Shown in pieces: positions 23,075 to 33,972 of a DNA stretch of 64,000 nt. Each line of letters opens with the position of its first letter. Positions within the stretch are counted from its first letter, which is position 1. Location: positions 1,642,001 through 1,706,000 of the forward strand of contig ML058550.1 in NCBI GenBank assembly GCA_003013855.2. Reading direction: 5' to 3'. The stretch comes from Liriodendron chinense. Taxonomy: Eukaryota; Streptophyta; Magnoliopsida; Magnoliales; Magnoliaceae. The notes under the pieces were generated by a model. The model did no database searches. It saw nothing but the letters and a program-made list of their open reading frames with translations, and had not been told where the DNA came from. The position numbers and the translations under genes are program-made.

Positions 23075-23395
23075 GTGTGATAAATATATCCGAGATTTTT
23101 AAAAATATCGTGATAATACACTATACGATGATATTGCAAAAGATAATATCGTAGATTTTAAAATATCGCACTGTTTTCAAGATATTAGCAATACTATCGT
23201 GAAAAATAATAAAAACACTTAAGGAATTTGTTATATAAATATTTATTAAAATTAAAATTTATTTGTTAATTTAGAATAAATACTTCATTTCTGTCTTTTC
23301 CTAGATTTTACCGGTGATGCATCTAGAAAACTTCAAAAATTAAAAATCTCTCTCGAAATTTCTCTGCCGAGAAATTTCCGAGAACGAGATTTATC
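23075..23395 (-). repeat. ATATCG-rich repeat, inverted copy upstream of OR
   Basis: Its reverse complement begins AATCTCGTTCTCGGAAATTT, matching the start of the block at 21812, and contains several ATATCG words. The pair brackets OR exon 1 and its promoter in inverted orientation. Confidence 0.55.
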
Positions 23396-23416
23396 GCTGC
23401 GTGGATCCGACGACAT

Positions 23417-23918
23417 CGGATTGCGCACTGAGTTACTCAGTGCCTTTAATCGTAATGAGTAAACTCAGTTGGGCCCACCGTGAATGTATGTCGTTTATCC
23501 ACGCCGTCCATCCGTTTTTCCAGCTCATTTTAGGGGTTTTACCCAAAATTTAAGCATATCCAAAGCCCAAGTAGACCACACCACAGAAAACAGTGGGAAT
23601 AATGATTTCCACCGTTGAAGCACTGATAGGGCCCACAGTGATGTTTATTTGTCATCCAACCTGTTCATGAAATCACAAAGACATGGATGAAGGTGAAAAA
23701 CAAATATCAGCTTGATCCAAAACTTCTGTAGCCCCCGAGAAGTTTTCAACGGTAGAAGTTCAATTCGCACTATTTCCTATGGTGTGGTCCTCTTGTTCTT
23801 TGGATATGCATAAGCTTTGAGTTCAAGCCATAAAATTATCTGGTAAAATGGATGAACGGATCGGATAAAATACATAAATTACGGTGGACCCCACAGAGTT
23901 TACTCAGTACGCAATCCG
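23417..23918. mobile_element. MITE of the GTGGGGCC(C)ACC family, with longer end repeats
   Basis: The outer inverted repeat CGGATTGCG(C/T)ACTGAGT is followed by AAACTC(A/T)GT and then the family core GGGCCCACCGT. The left end carries about 22 extra bases (TACTCAGTGCC region) that look like a small internal duplication. Interior as in the other copies. Confidence 0.75.
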
Positions 23919-24282
23919 TTTCCGGATCCGACCCGTTCTTGAGAAAGGATCTGGTTTTTCCATTCTTAATGTAAAAATGAAAGCTATCCGACAGGTGGAT
24001 GTTCGAATATGAAAATCGAATTTGAACCGTTGGTTAATTAATCTCTTTCTTTTAGCCCACAATGTAATGATATCGGTGAGATTCTTTTAAGAATGGGACC
24101 TACATAGTGAGCTTGTATGATGGGTGGTTTGGATCTTTAGCACGTATCCGTATATGACGCGTTTAAGACCCGCGTATGGAAAATGTGCAAATAGCTGGAC
24201 TTAAACGATTACTAGAAAGGAACTTTGGAATCGAAAGGAAGGATCTCATGGCGCGAAAACGACAAAGGAGGAGCTGCTCGCG

Positions 24283-24808
24283 GGGAACAGATCAGGTGCG
24301 GCACCGGCCTGACCTAGCACAGTACGGCCCTCACCGTGGGGCCCACATCAATGTATATTGTGTATATCCACACCGTTCATACGTTTTTCAAGATCATTTT
24401 AGGTAACTGTACCTAGAGTGAATGAAGGAAATATAAATCTCAGGTGGATCACAGAATAGGAAATAGTGGTGAGTGAACACTAATCATTCAAAACTTCCTA
24501 GGGCCAACCATAATGTTTATTTTCCATCTAACCTGTCCATAAAGATATAGATGAAGGGAAAAGACAAATATCATCTTGATTCAAAACTTTTGTGGCCCAT
24601 AGTAAGATTCTAATGGTCAATCACTACCGTTTCCTTTGGGATGGTCCAGCTGAGATTTGGATGTGCTTTATTTTTGAGATCATGCCTTAAAATGAGATGA
24701 AAAAATGGATGGACGGCGTGGATATACAACATACACATCAAGGTAAGCCCCATGGTCAGGGTCGCACGGTGTTGGGTGAGGCCGGGCCGCACTCAATCTG
24801 CCTCCTAC
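24283..24808. mobile_element. MITE of the GTGGGGCC(C)ACC family, diverged copy
   Basis: The end repeats resemble those of the 9-bp duplication copy in OR intron 7 (CGGCCTCACCCAAxAC near each end). The interior has CACCGTTCATACG and its counterpart GGACGGCGTGGATATAC. It is more diverged than the other copies. Confidence 0.65.
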
Positions 24809-25251
24809 CCACGCGTGCTATTACATTGTTCTCCCGTGCAGAGTTGCATGTGGCAGTGGGCACCCGGCCGACCTGGCTTGGACCTTTTTAGCTTGGCCCA
24901 TCGGCTGGGCTTGGGTCCAGCCCCCTAGACAAAAGGGCGTTTTAATAATTGTATTTTATTATACATATTTAAGGGAGCATTTGGATCATAAGTGACTTAA
25001 AATAAGCTACTTATGCTTTAATTACCTTATTTTGATTTCTATTTATTAAACTGAAGTGATTAAGTAACTTTAAGGGCCCGTTTGGTTTGTAAGTTACTTT
25101 AAGATAAGCTACTTATCGAATAAGTAACTTATCTTGGTTCCTACTTAATTAACAAATAAGTATGTTTGGTAAACAACATGCTTACCAACCACAAAGTAGA
25201 AAAGCATGTTTGTTTTCAATATCATTCCTCTAAGTCTGTTTGGCCCCTATG

Positions 25252-25528
25252 GGCCCATTTGGATCGTAAGTTGCTTAAGATAAGTTACTTATGCCACAAG
25301 TGGCTCATCTTAATTTCTGTTTATTAAGAAAATAACAGCTTTTCCTCTCTCTCATCTCTCTAGAAAAGTTAAAAAGCTTAAAAAAATGGACTGAAGTGAT
25401 TATGTACTTATAAGTAAAAAAGTTACTTATTACTAATCATAAACCAAACTTACTTATCTGAAATAAGTTACTTATCTACTGCTGTAAGTAGAAAAAGTAA
25501 CTTATTTGATAGTTTCCTAACAGGCCCT
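25252..25528. mobile_element. hAT-like MITE rich in AAGTTACTTAT
   Basis: The left end GGGCCCATTTGGA and the right end TCCTAACAGGCCC are inverted copies. The inside is full of AAGTAACTTAT and its complement. Related incomplete copies lie just left (about 24973-25250), starting GCATTTGGATCATAAG and GGGCCCGTTTGGTTTG. Confidence 0.65.
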
Positions 25529-25549
25529 ACACATCCACCATCCATCATT

Positions 25550-25812
25550 TGGGGCCAACCTTTGGTGTGGATTGTTCATTGTGTGGGCCCCACCTTTGAT
25601 GTGGGTAGTACATCATGTGGGGCCCACCTTGGATGAGGCCATTTGCATCGTTTTTTATGTAGGGCTCACCTTTGATGTTGGTCATCCATTAAGTGGGCCC
25701 ACCATCAATATCCACTGCCCATCATGTGGAGCCACCTTTAATGTGGATCGTTCCAAATGTGGGGCCCACCTCTAATGTGGGCCGTCATCATGTAGGGCCT
25801 GCCTTGGATATG
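25550..25812. repeat. Minisatellite of the CATCATGTGGGGCCCACC type
   Basis: About seven units of roughly 33-40 bp combine GTGGGGCCCACCTTTGATGTGGG with CATCCATCATGTG in variants. The unit shares words with the MITE ends, so it may have grown from one. A chance 67-codon open frame runs through it. Confidence 0.7.
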
Positions 25813-26360
25813 GGTGAAAGTACGTCGGTAGTCTAACACGACACCTTCGTATGTGCGGAATCTTAAAGAGCAACTAGAATTATGTTTAAACCTATAGGGG
25901 GGGTGATTAGGAGCTTGTTGAAATTCTTTTCGCCTAATTACACAATTTAACGAATTAAACTAAGTAAGCAAGAACACTTCGACTTCGAAGCCTAAGTGGG
26001 TCCAATCACAAGACTAGCATATAGGTTAAGCAATAAACAATCATAGTCTAAGCGTGCATAGGTAAATAAATGATTTAACTAATCAAACTCCTAACCTATG
26101 TAACCTATATAGACTTACGTGAATGGATCAATGAGCTCAAGTCTATACAACTAGTGAAAGTACATCTTGTGTGTGGATGTGCCAATCTAGTGCCTAGCAT
26201 ATATTCTTAAGCATTCATAATTAAACAATTAAACATTCAATGCTAAGATTATAATGTGCTCAATTCAATCACAAACACAAGCATGTATAGTGGTTCGACT
26301 TTGGGTGTACTCCACTCCCTGTTTAAGTACTCAACTCCTTTGAGCATACCGACATTCATT

Positions 26361-26505
26361 ATCGGAGGTTTTAAATGAGGTTCATCTCTCAACCTTTACA
26401 CGGAGGTTTTACCGGTTCACCTCTCAACCATAACCGGAGTTTTGGACAAAGGGCTAACTCTCAACCTAAACGGAGTTTTGGACATAGGCTAACTCTCAAC
26501 CCGAT
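26361..26505. repeat. Tandem repeat of CGGAG(G)TTTT...CTCTCAACC units
   Basis: Four units of about 33-40 bp each start CGGAG(G)TTTT and end CTCTCAACC. They are imperfect and diverge progressively. Confidence 0.7.
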
Positions 26506-27210
26506 GCATGTTCACTCCCGTGTCGGAGGCTCCTCCTTGGAGACTTTGTTTACGCCCGGCTAATGGGCCAAGGAGTGCCAAATAACCCCTAGTCTTTAGA
26601 CTGACAAACAGGCCAAGGAACGACCAACGTCCTTAGTTCGAGTTTGACAACCAAACTCTAGATGGACTCTCAATAAAGACAACCTTACTTGTCAGATGAG
26701 CCCCTTGTTCAGTGCCGGTTCGAGTTGCTTAATCTCCGCTCTCCCGTGCTTTAATCAGCTTCCCTTGCTCCCACGATCGTGTTGTCGTTGCGTCGCCAAT
26801 GCCTCAGCTACACTTGATCAAACACCTTGCATGTGATGCCTTTGAGATGCCCAAGGTGATATGAGGGTAGGTTTGAGAACTCTACAACTAATGGGAATGG
26901 GTTGCCTAGAGTCTCTCTCGTACAACGATCTCATCTTAGAGTTTTGGACAAGGATATGCCTATCAAGGAAGGTCCAAACTCTAGAGATTAAGAGGGGATG
27001 AAGGTCACCTTCTTCATGAGCTTGGAATGCTCCAATCTTGTGTTAAAGCACAAGGAAGATGCCTTGCATAGGTTGGGAATGAGCCTCAAATGGTCTCCAA
27101 CAATGGTGGCTTCACTCCTCTTGAAATCCCTCAACTTACCCCTCAAAACAAGCCAAGCCCCTTTATAAAAAGATGTGCAATGGATTTAAAACGGGCAAAA
27201 AACGGCTAGT

Positions 27211-27273
27211 GCCGACCGGTCGGCCAGGGGTCCACGACCGGTCGGCCACAAGACAGAGGCTTACTGTCTATGT

Positions 27274-27314
<41 letters not shown>

Positions 27315-27460
27315 GCGTCTGTCCGACCGGTCGAGACTGGTTGGACCAGCCTAGCCGACCGGTCTTGACCAGTCGGCCCCAATGGCCTACACACATAGCG
27401 GGCTGCTGTTTGGACTGGGAGCCTGTTCGACCGGTCGGTCCAGTCCAGCTGACCGGTCGG
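27211..27460. repeat. Cluster of GACCGGTC palindromes
   Basis: GACCGGTC occurs six times (near 27214, 27236, 27324, 27358, 27429 and 27451), usually inside longer palindromes such as GCCGACCGGTCGGC. The homopolymer of 38 G interrupts the cluster. Confidence 0.75.
27276..27313 (+). repeat. Homopolymer of 38 consecutive G
   Basis: Positions 27276-27313 are all G. Such a run could form G-quadruplexes, but in draft assemblies it is also a common error signature. Open frames through it (poly-Gly, poly-Pro) are meaningless. Confidence 0.95.
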
Positions 27461-27805
27461 TCAGGCCTGGGTTCAGCCTTATGTCTAGCTGACCCATCTC
27501 TTTCTCAACCCTCTCACTTTGGCCAAGGTTTGGGTGATCTTTTGGGACACCTAGGGCCAATCTAAGATGACTAAAGGTTTCCTAATATGGTCAAGTCATC
27601 AAAAAGGTTAAAGGGTTGGGTTTTGGTCAAGGTTAAGGCACATCAAGGCATCACTTTTACCTGTTTCTTCTTCCTTGATGCAGCAGGGCCACTTGAGTCT
27701 TCGGTCTTCGTCTTCATTAAGCTTAACCGACATTAGACTCACTGACCTAAGTGATTGACAAATAAGGTGCACTAGTATGCCACAGAAAAGTGCACTAACA
27801 ATGGG

Positions 27806-28175
27806 CCACTCATCATTAGGGCTGACCAATGGTGGGCATCAATGACCACTGTTTCCTGAGGTGCGATCTATTTGAGATTGGATTCTGTTTCATTTTTGGA
27901 TGCACCAACAAGGGTGGACGGTGTGGATTTCATGTGCACAGCATGTGGCCCCACTACCCAGTGGGCCACTCAAAACTAATTGGAAAAAAAGATAAATGGC
28001 ACGAGCAAACCACATCACACTGGGCCTAGGGAGGTTTCAACAGTGTCATCATTATCACTGTTGCTTCCTGATGTGGGGTCCACCTGAGGTTTAGATCTGC
28101 CTCACATGCTAGCGCCATTCACATCCAAACTAGATGAATGACATGGATCAAATATATCACAATGGGCCTAGAAAG
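27806..28175. mobile_element. Two half-copies of the GTGGGGCC(C)ACC MITE family
   Basis: 27830-27960 and 28020-28175 each match the right half of the MITE: ACCACTGTTTCCTGAGGTG then GGACGGTGTGGAT, and GTTGCTTCCTGATGTGGGG then TGACATGGATCAAATATA. Ends are missing. Confidence 0.55.
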
Positions 28176-28289
28176 TTGGATGGTCAACATGGGCTGGGTA
28201 GTTGCAAAAAAAATCAGCACTTTTACAGTTATGGATGAGCACCTCTTGTTTTAGTCGGTGGTGAAAAAGTAGAAAAGCAAAATAAAAAT

Positions 28290-28556
28290 GCTAAAATACT
28301 TAAATTGATTTTTAGCAAATAAGTAATGATCATTATTTATTAACCAAACTAACTTATCTCAAATAAGTTACTTAATTGCTGCCATCAGCAAGAAAAGCAA
28401 CTTATTTGGTGGAATCCAAACGGGCCCTAAATAAACAAATTACTTATAAGTCATCATAAACTAAACTTACTTATTTAAAATAAGTTACTTATCTATTGTT
28501 GTAAGTAGAAAAAAGTAACTTATTTGGTGGTATCCAAACGGATGCTTACAAAGTTT
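28290..28556. mobile_element. Fragments of AAGTTACTTAT hAT-like MITEs
   Basis: Two successive right halves end AATCCAAACGGGCCC (about 28430) and ATCCAAACGGATGC (about 28556). They are full of AAATAAGTTACTTAT words like the copy at 25252-25528. Confidence 0.6.
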
Positions 28557-29142
28557 TAAAAATCTGCATTCTTATAAATTGATGGCTTGAATTTATCCAT
28601 TTAAACAAATGATTTAGATTTTATACACTTCTCCCCAACTCTCCTTCATATGCGAGTAGAATGCTCATCTTCTTCCATCATTTCCTTCCAATTTTTCTCT
28701 ATACCTTCTAAGATGTCTATGAATTTTTATTTCCCTTCATCTCTTCATGCTGCGTTGCACGTGGCACTTTTCCAAACCATACTTTAATTAAAGATAAATC
28801 AATGTACCAAATTGTCTTTGGGAGTAAAGAGGTGATGTTGTGTTTTTGAAAGTACAAAAGTATAGAATGGCAACTTGTCTACACACTTATAAGATTCATG
28901 CATTAATCAAGACCGTCCATCAAGTGGGGGCCTATTGTACATGGCGAATCATTCGATATGCAGACAGATCCATGGATCCATGCCATTTCGATAGGTTTGA
29001 GCAATGATCTTCAAAACAATACTAGCTAAGAAATCTTTTAGAGGGTACACTCCAGTGGAATTGAGCAAAAGCAGGGCCCATGTGATGTATTCACTAGTGG
29101 AATTGAGGAAGGAGACCTATCCATCAGATACCTCGCATCACG
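28557..29142. other. Noncoding, nothing recognised
   Basis: AT-rich sequence without motifs or repeats that I can place. Confidence 0.4.
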
Positions 29143-29391
29143 TTACCACAAGAGCCAAAATACCAGCCCAGATGGAGACGCAAGTGTGCCACAGAGAAAG
29201 AGGACAATCTGAGAGGGATGCCTCCATGGCTTGTGGGATGCCCCCATGACTTGCGTGGTGGAAACTAGAGATGCTGCCTCGAAAGCTGCCATTGTTAATG
29301 GATAATTTCCTAGAGCATCGTCTATGGAGTTGTTGTTCAAACCTTTATTAGAAGCCATTGATCCGAGGAGAAACCTCGCTCTAATACCAAT
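29143..29391 (-). pseudogene. PBS and gag start of the second internal region
   Basis: Left of the second LTR, the minus strand gives a mutated primer site TGGTATTAGAGC (29390-29379) and a gag start at 29358 reading MASNKGLNNNSIDDALGNYP. This parallels MASNEGLDNNPMDGAPGNYP of the other copy at 33939. Similarity fades at about 29250. Confidence 0.7.
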
Positions 29392-29889
29392 TGACGTAGG
29401 GAAGGATGTGATGAGGATGATCACCGTCTTTCTTGAATGATAAACACTTTGAATCCACAAGGTCCTCTTGAATCCACGAGAAAATTCAGAATTTTTATTG
29501 AAGAATAATAATAAATAATCACAAAAATGAGTTTAGAAGGCATTGTATGTATCTTAAAACAAACCTTAAAACATAATTAAGAGAGTCCTAAATTAACAAA
29601 TAAGGAAAGAAAACCAGAAAAATGCGCAAATTTCCGTCGTCCATTGATCGCAATCGATCGATCAACCCGAGTGGTTGGGCGATCGAGAGATCAATCTAGT
29701 CGATTGATCGAAGAGGCAAAAAATTGTCCAGTAACGACTTGGATTTTTGGATTAATTCCAATCAATTGATCGGTCAATCAGTCGACTCGATTGGTCGATT
29801 GATCGAGTGATGCTGAATTTTGCCAATTTCTCATGGGCTCCTTGCTTCGGTCCATTTGTGCCATGAATGACTCTGTGACCCATTCTACA
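29392..29889 (-). repeat. LTR of the chromovirus array, left copy (complete, 498 bp)
   Basis: On the minus strand it begins TGTAGAATGGGTC after the tract AAGGGGACCGA and ends CCCTACGTCA. It contains a cluster of GATCGATTGATCG-like words (29645-29810). Confidence 0.75.
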
Positions 29890-30793
29890 TCGGTCCCCTT
29901 AACTTAAAAAAAACTCATCCCTGAGTTATCCTCTAGCTTAGGTTCATGATACTTATATAGGTTCGCTACATTGAACGTGTATGAAATCTCTATGTTTTCA
30001 GGAAGATGAACAATATAGGCATTGTCATTTATCTTACAGAGTATTGATATCAGGCCAATCTTCTTCTTCCGAGACAACCCACTAAATTCTTCCACTTGTC
30101 TTTGCAAAATATCACACTCTTTCAGACTAATCTGATAATGAGGGTAATTAGGTAAGCTAATTCCTGGGACAAGGTCGATGTGGTCTTCTTATATCCCGCA
30201 TGGGAGATAATTCATCGAGAAGTTCTTCGGGCCAGATGGCCTTAAATTCTTGTAGTAATGGTTTAAATTTATCGGGAATATTCGAGAGCTCTACCTCTTC
30301 ACCCTTCACCACCAATGTATAGATTTCTCCTTTCTCATTGGACTCTTCTACAAAGTCTCGTATGGTTAGGAGAGAACACCCCTCCACTTTAGAAACTTCG
30401 GGTTGTTCATTTGAGCCCATAGGGGTGAGTATGGTTTTTCGACCATCCTTGATGAAGATGTATATATTGTTTCGTCATCTATGAGTGGTATCACGATTGG
30501 ATTACCATAGCCGACTAAGTAACATATGACAAGCTTCCATGTCGATTACGTCACATACTAGGTCATTATAATGTTTACCAATTAAGAAAAAGATAGTGCA
30601 TTGTTCAGTTACCTTCATCTCCCTGACCTTCTTAGTTTAACTGATTGTGTATGGGGAGAGATGTTTACTGTTTTTAGCTACAACTTCTATATTATAACTT
30701 TGGAGACGATATTCTTACTACTTCTGCTATCTATGATCACATCACAGACTTTTTGATTCACTGTACATCTTGTTCGAAAGATGTTATGTCATT
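29890..30793 (-). pseudogene. Protease C-part, RT start and integrase C-end, internally deleted
   Basis: Leftwards from 30788: NIFRTRCTVNQKVCDVIIDS, the protease active site in which the usual DSG reads DSR. Next is the linker to RT (KFKPLLQEFKAIWPEEL, 30157-30420) and the RT start (SLPNYPHYQISLKECDIL). Near 30090 it jumps to the integrase end (CKINDNAYIVHLPENIEIS and TFNVANLYKYHEPKLEDN, 29904-30060). The catalytic parts of RT, RNase H and integrase are therefore deleted. Several stops occur. Confidence 0.8.
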
Positions 30794-30910
30794 TGTTGGG
30801 CATACAAATGTTCACAACATTGGAAAACACACAAAATAACCCAAAAGATAAAAATGATAGATCAAATCAGGGAAAATAAGCCACAAAATAAGAAAATTTA
30901 CATTTTATAT

Positions 30911-31810
30911 TGCTTGCACATACCTAGGCTGCTTGCACATACCTCCCAGGCATGCGCAAGGATCCCAGGAGCATGCGCATGCATCCCTGAGACACGAACA
31001 TGATGAATCAACCATTTGCAAACTCCATGCATTCCTAAAATTGCTTGCACATACCTTAAAATTGCTTGTGCATACTTGACACCTGCTTGCTGCATACCCT
31101 GGATGCATGCAGCATGCTTCATTTTAGCATGCGCATGCACATGACAGCTGGTCGGGTGATTTCACCTATAAATACCTTAGTACGTCTTTGTGACAAGAGA
31201 GAGGATTCTGACTTGAAATTCGTGCCAAAGTGTTTCGAGCATTCGCAAGCTCCTACCAAATCCCTCACTAGAAACCTCAGCCGGAATCCAAAACTCATTG
31301 CCAGATTCCTCATCGGAGCTACGTCATTCCTACGTATTAGGACCCTTGCGCATGTCAATTGGCTTGATTTCATCATCTAAGTCCAAAAGGGTTCCTTGTG
31401 CATGCCTCGAAAGTCCTTGCGCATACCTCGGAAGTGCTTGCGCATACCTCAGATGCCTTGCGTATACCTCGAAAGACTCAAGAAAAATATTTTCTCAAAA
31501 GAAATTCCTTGCGCATGCCTCGAAAGTCCTTGTGCATACCTCAGATGCCTTACGCATGCCTCGAAAGTCGTTGCTCATGCCTTGGGTGCCTTCACACATA
31601 TCTCGAAGCTCTAAAAAAGATGTTCTCTAAGAAAGTTTCTTGCGCATACCTCAGATGCCTTACGCATGCCTAAAAAATGCTTGCGCATACTTTGAAAGAC
31701 TCAAGAAAGACATTTTTCTAAAAAAAATGATCCTCGCGCATACCCGGGATGCTTGCGTATGCCTTTAGGATATGCGCATCCTCTTAAAAGCATGCGCAAC
31801 AAGAAGTTTG
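30911..31810. repeat. Array of CTTGCGCAT(A/G)CCT units inside the solo LTR
   Basis: Two blocks (30911-31145 and 31395-31810) flank the TATA box. Each has many 15-30 bp units built on TTGCGCATACCTC and GGCATGCGCAAG in both orientations. Open frames here are artefacts of the repeat. Confidence 0.75.
31167..31174 (+). promoter_or_regulatory. TATA box of the solo LTR
   Basis: TATAAATA in the context CACCTATAAATACC, matching the LTR of element B (CCTATAAATACCCC). It marks the end of U3. Confidence 0.6.
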
Positions 31811-32637
31811 ACCTTAAAATCTTGTTATCTTGACTATTTTATGATTAATGGGTATACTACCTGATATTCGAATGTGCGCACACTCACATGAGCAATGCTG
31901 GGTATCAGATTTCATCACCGGACATGTAACGAAGTATGGAATGTCCCCGAATAGGGCTGCCAGCACCCAGAATCATGACAATTATTTCATGTACCATCAT
32001 AATATGACCTGATTAAGGTTGAAAACTAAACAAACGGGACTATGGTTACTACAATAGATTATATCAAAGAGTTTCGATTCTTTATAAAACAATTGTTATG
32101 AACTGCCACGACGCAATAGTCGATGCCCTAACCATTCAAACGGTATCCGTCGATTGGGCTGCTCAGGTACATACCACTGTAGACCGATCTTCCCGAGGTC
32201 GCCTATCTAAACGTGACAGGTACAGGCCCAAAGTCGCACCCTCTCAGTTAAAAAACCCTGATAATCTCAGCCTGGATTTTTTGTTAGAACATGGGACATA
32301 GGCATCCGACTCATATAAAGATGGCCCAGTCCATAACAAAACATACAGGTCTCTACGACCACGAACTCAAAGACCATAGTCCCTACTGACTAGTCTTTTG
32401 CATTCTAATTAAAGGTCATCGATCATTCGATGTAATTAAGGGCTTGTGCCAGATCACGGCTTGGAATGTACAAGATCTCATAATCTCTAGAATAAAATTC
32501 GCCTTGCGATATCTCCTCTTGTGTACTTTTGTGAATGCTTGTAATTGTCTATAAATGTTTCCTATTACTCAGAACCCCAGAATAACAACACCACCCAAGG
32601 GAAAATGTCCCAGTAGCATTTTTTTCTAGTTTTAACA

Positions 32638-32830
32638 TCGTTGTAGGTTTACTTCCTTCTTCGATGTATACAATAGCCATCTCACGACTAGAGATTCGCC
32701 GTAGTATTTCGAAACCAAATTTGCTTCGTCCACTCCATTGTCTGCTGCATGCTCAAATTCATTAACCTCCGGATCTTCTTCTACATCTTCAGCACCCCCA
32801 TCATTAATGGCTAGGTTAACCACTTGCTGT
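32638..32830 (-). pseudogene. Protease N-part of the chromovirus array
   Basis: The minus strand encodes KYYGESLVVRWLLYTSKKEVNLQR. Directly before the solo LTR the codons run LQR, and after it HNIFRTR, the usual chromoviral sequence at this place. Confidence 0.8.
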
Positions 32831-33939
32831 TAAGGACACGTGTTTGATAGGTGACTGGGTTGGCCACATTGATACAATGGTCTAGCCTTGGTCTACTATA
32901 GGGGTTCAGGATCTTGCTCAGACCGGGAGCAATGGTCATTGCTCTTTTGGGCCTCTCTGGGCTGCTCCCTGAATCTCGTTTCGTGGGTGTAGGAGATTGA
33001 GGATGCCCCCTACCGATTCTTTCCCCTTGGCGAGTGATGTACCTTACGAAGGACTTGTAGTGGCTACCTTATTTGAAGGATAAGTCTGAATATTGGATCG
33101 TTTAAGCTGCATCTCTACTAAGGAGGCCAGCTTGATCACTTCATACATCGTCCAGATGGGCTGCATATGAACTCGATCCTGAATCGTAACACGTAATCCA
33201 TTGATGAATCAGAGACTTGTTGCAATTTAGTTTCAACTAAATCGTTCTGTGTCACTAAGCGGTAGAATTCCTTTGCGTAATCCCTTCACTGATTGGCTTC
33301 CTTGCTAACAATTTTGGTATTGTTAGAACAATACATGATCATAATCACTGGGGAGGAATTACGCGCACATAAACTCTTCATCCGCTACCACGTGCAGATT
33401 GACGTTTTCATCCGTCTCATCCGCGCATGCTGAAGTTGTTCTCGCCAAGCCGAAGCTCCGCCCTTCAACTTGTAAGCCACAAGTTTTTCTTCTCTTCAAG
33501 GATCTCCATGTAATCGAAGAAGCGCTCGACTTCAAGCAACCAATCGACGAAGTCCTCAATGTGGAGTTAGCCATTGAAGCTAGGAAGATCGACTTTTATC
33601 CTGAAATTCCATTCGATCTACAGGATCACCACCTCGTTCAAATTGTTAAAGGATCACGTCATCGATCTCCTCATTGCTGGATCTACCATCATCAGGTGTA
33701 GTTTTGTGATTCATCGCTGGCATCGCACTGCAAATGACACGATTGTAATTTTCAGTGCCCACTGGAGGCGGATTATCGCCACGAACACGAAGTCTCTGTA
33801 AGGCCTTCATCATGTGGTCGAGAGCAGCCTCCAACCCTTGCATGACTTGTTGATTCTCCTGTTGCGTTGTCACTATTAATGGATAATTTCCTGGAGCACC
33901 GTCCATGGGGTTGTTGTCCAAACCTTCATTAGAAGCCAT
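32831..33939 (-). pseudogene. Gag of the chromovirus array
   Basis: It starts at 33939 with MASNEGLDNNPMDG. The capsid core appears near 33390-33610 as FRIKVDLPSFNG, then LHIEDFVDWLLEVERFFDY and GGASAWREQLQHARMRR. Further phrases lie near 33100-33310. A knuckle region is expected near 32830-32900 but is decayed. Stops and frameshifts occur throughout. Confidence 0.75.
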
Positions 33940-33958
33940 TGATCCGAGGAGAAACCTC

Positions 33959-33970
33959 GCTCTGATACCA
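33959..33970 (-). other. Primer-binding site, tRNA-iMet
   Basis: TGGTATCAGAGC on the minus strand is a perfect match to the initiator tRNA-Met primer site, two bases from the LTR end. Confidence 0.85.
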
Positions 33971-33972
33971 AC

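Larger units (their letters stand above)
25813..27805. other. Unclassified repeat region, possibly a large noncoding LTR derivative
   Basis: No protein motifs occur. Phrases such as AACCTATAGGGGGGGTGATTAGG (25890-25912 area) and TATAGTGGTTCGACTTTGGG (26286 area) are of a kind I associate with plant LTR-type repeats. No LTR pair could be placed. Contains the tandem repeat, CCGGTC cluster and G run listed separately. Confidence 0.35.
30794..32637 (+). repeat. Solo LTR of the element B family, inserted in a protease gene
   Basis: It starts TGTTGGGCATAC and ends TAACA. Its 3' half aligns with the LTR of element B: GTCGATGCCCTA at 32119, CATGGGACATAG at 32290, ACTGACTAGTCTTTTGC at 32386, and ATTCGATGTAATTAAGGGC at 32427. 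The flanks TCATT (30789-30793) and TCGTT (32638-32642) form a 5-bp target duplication with one change. Removing it restores the frame of the surrounding protease. U3 and the region after the TATA box hold arrays of TTGCGCATGCCTCG-like units. No internal sequence remains. Confidence 0.9.

Noticed and set aside
27173..27565. Poly-glycine and poly-proline open frames
   Set aside because: Both are created by the run of 38 G.
30898..31673. Several overlapping open frames rich in Cys, His and Ala
   Set aside because: They are products of the TTGCGCAT tandem array in the solo LTR.
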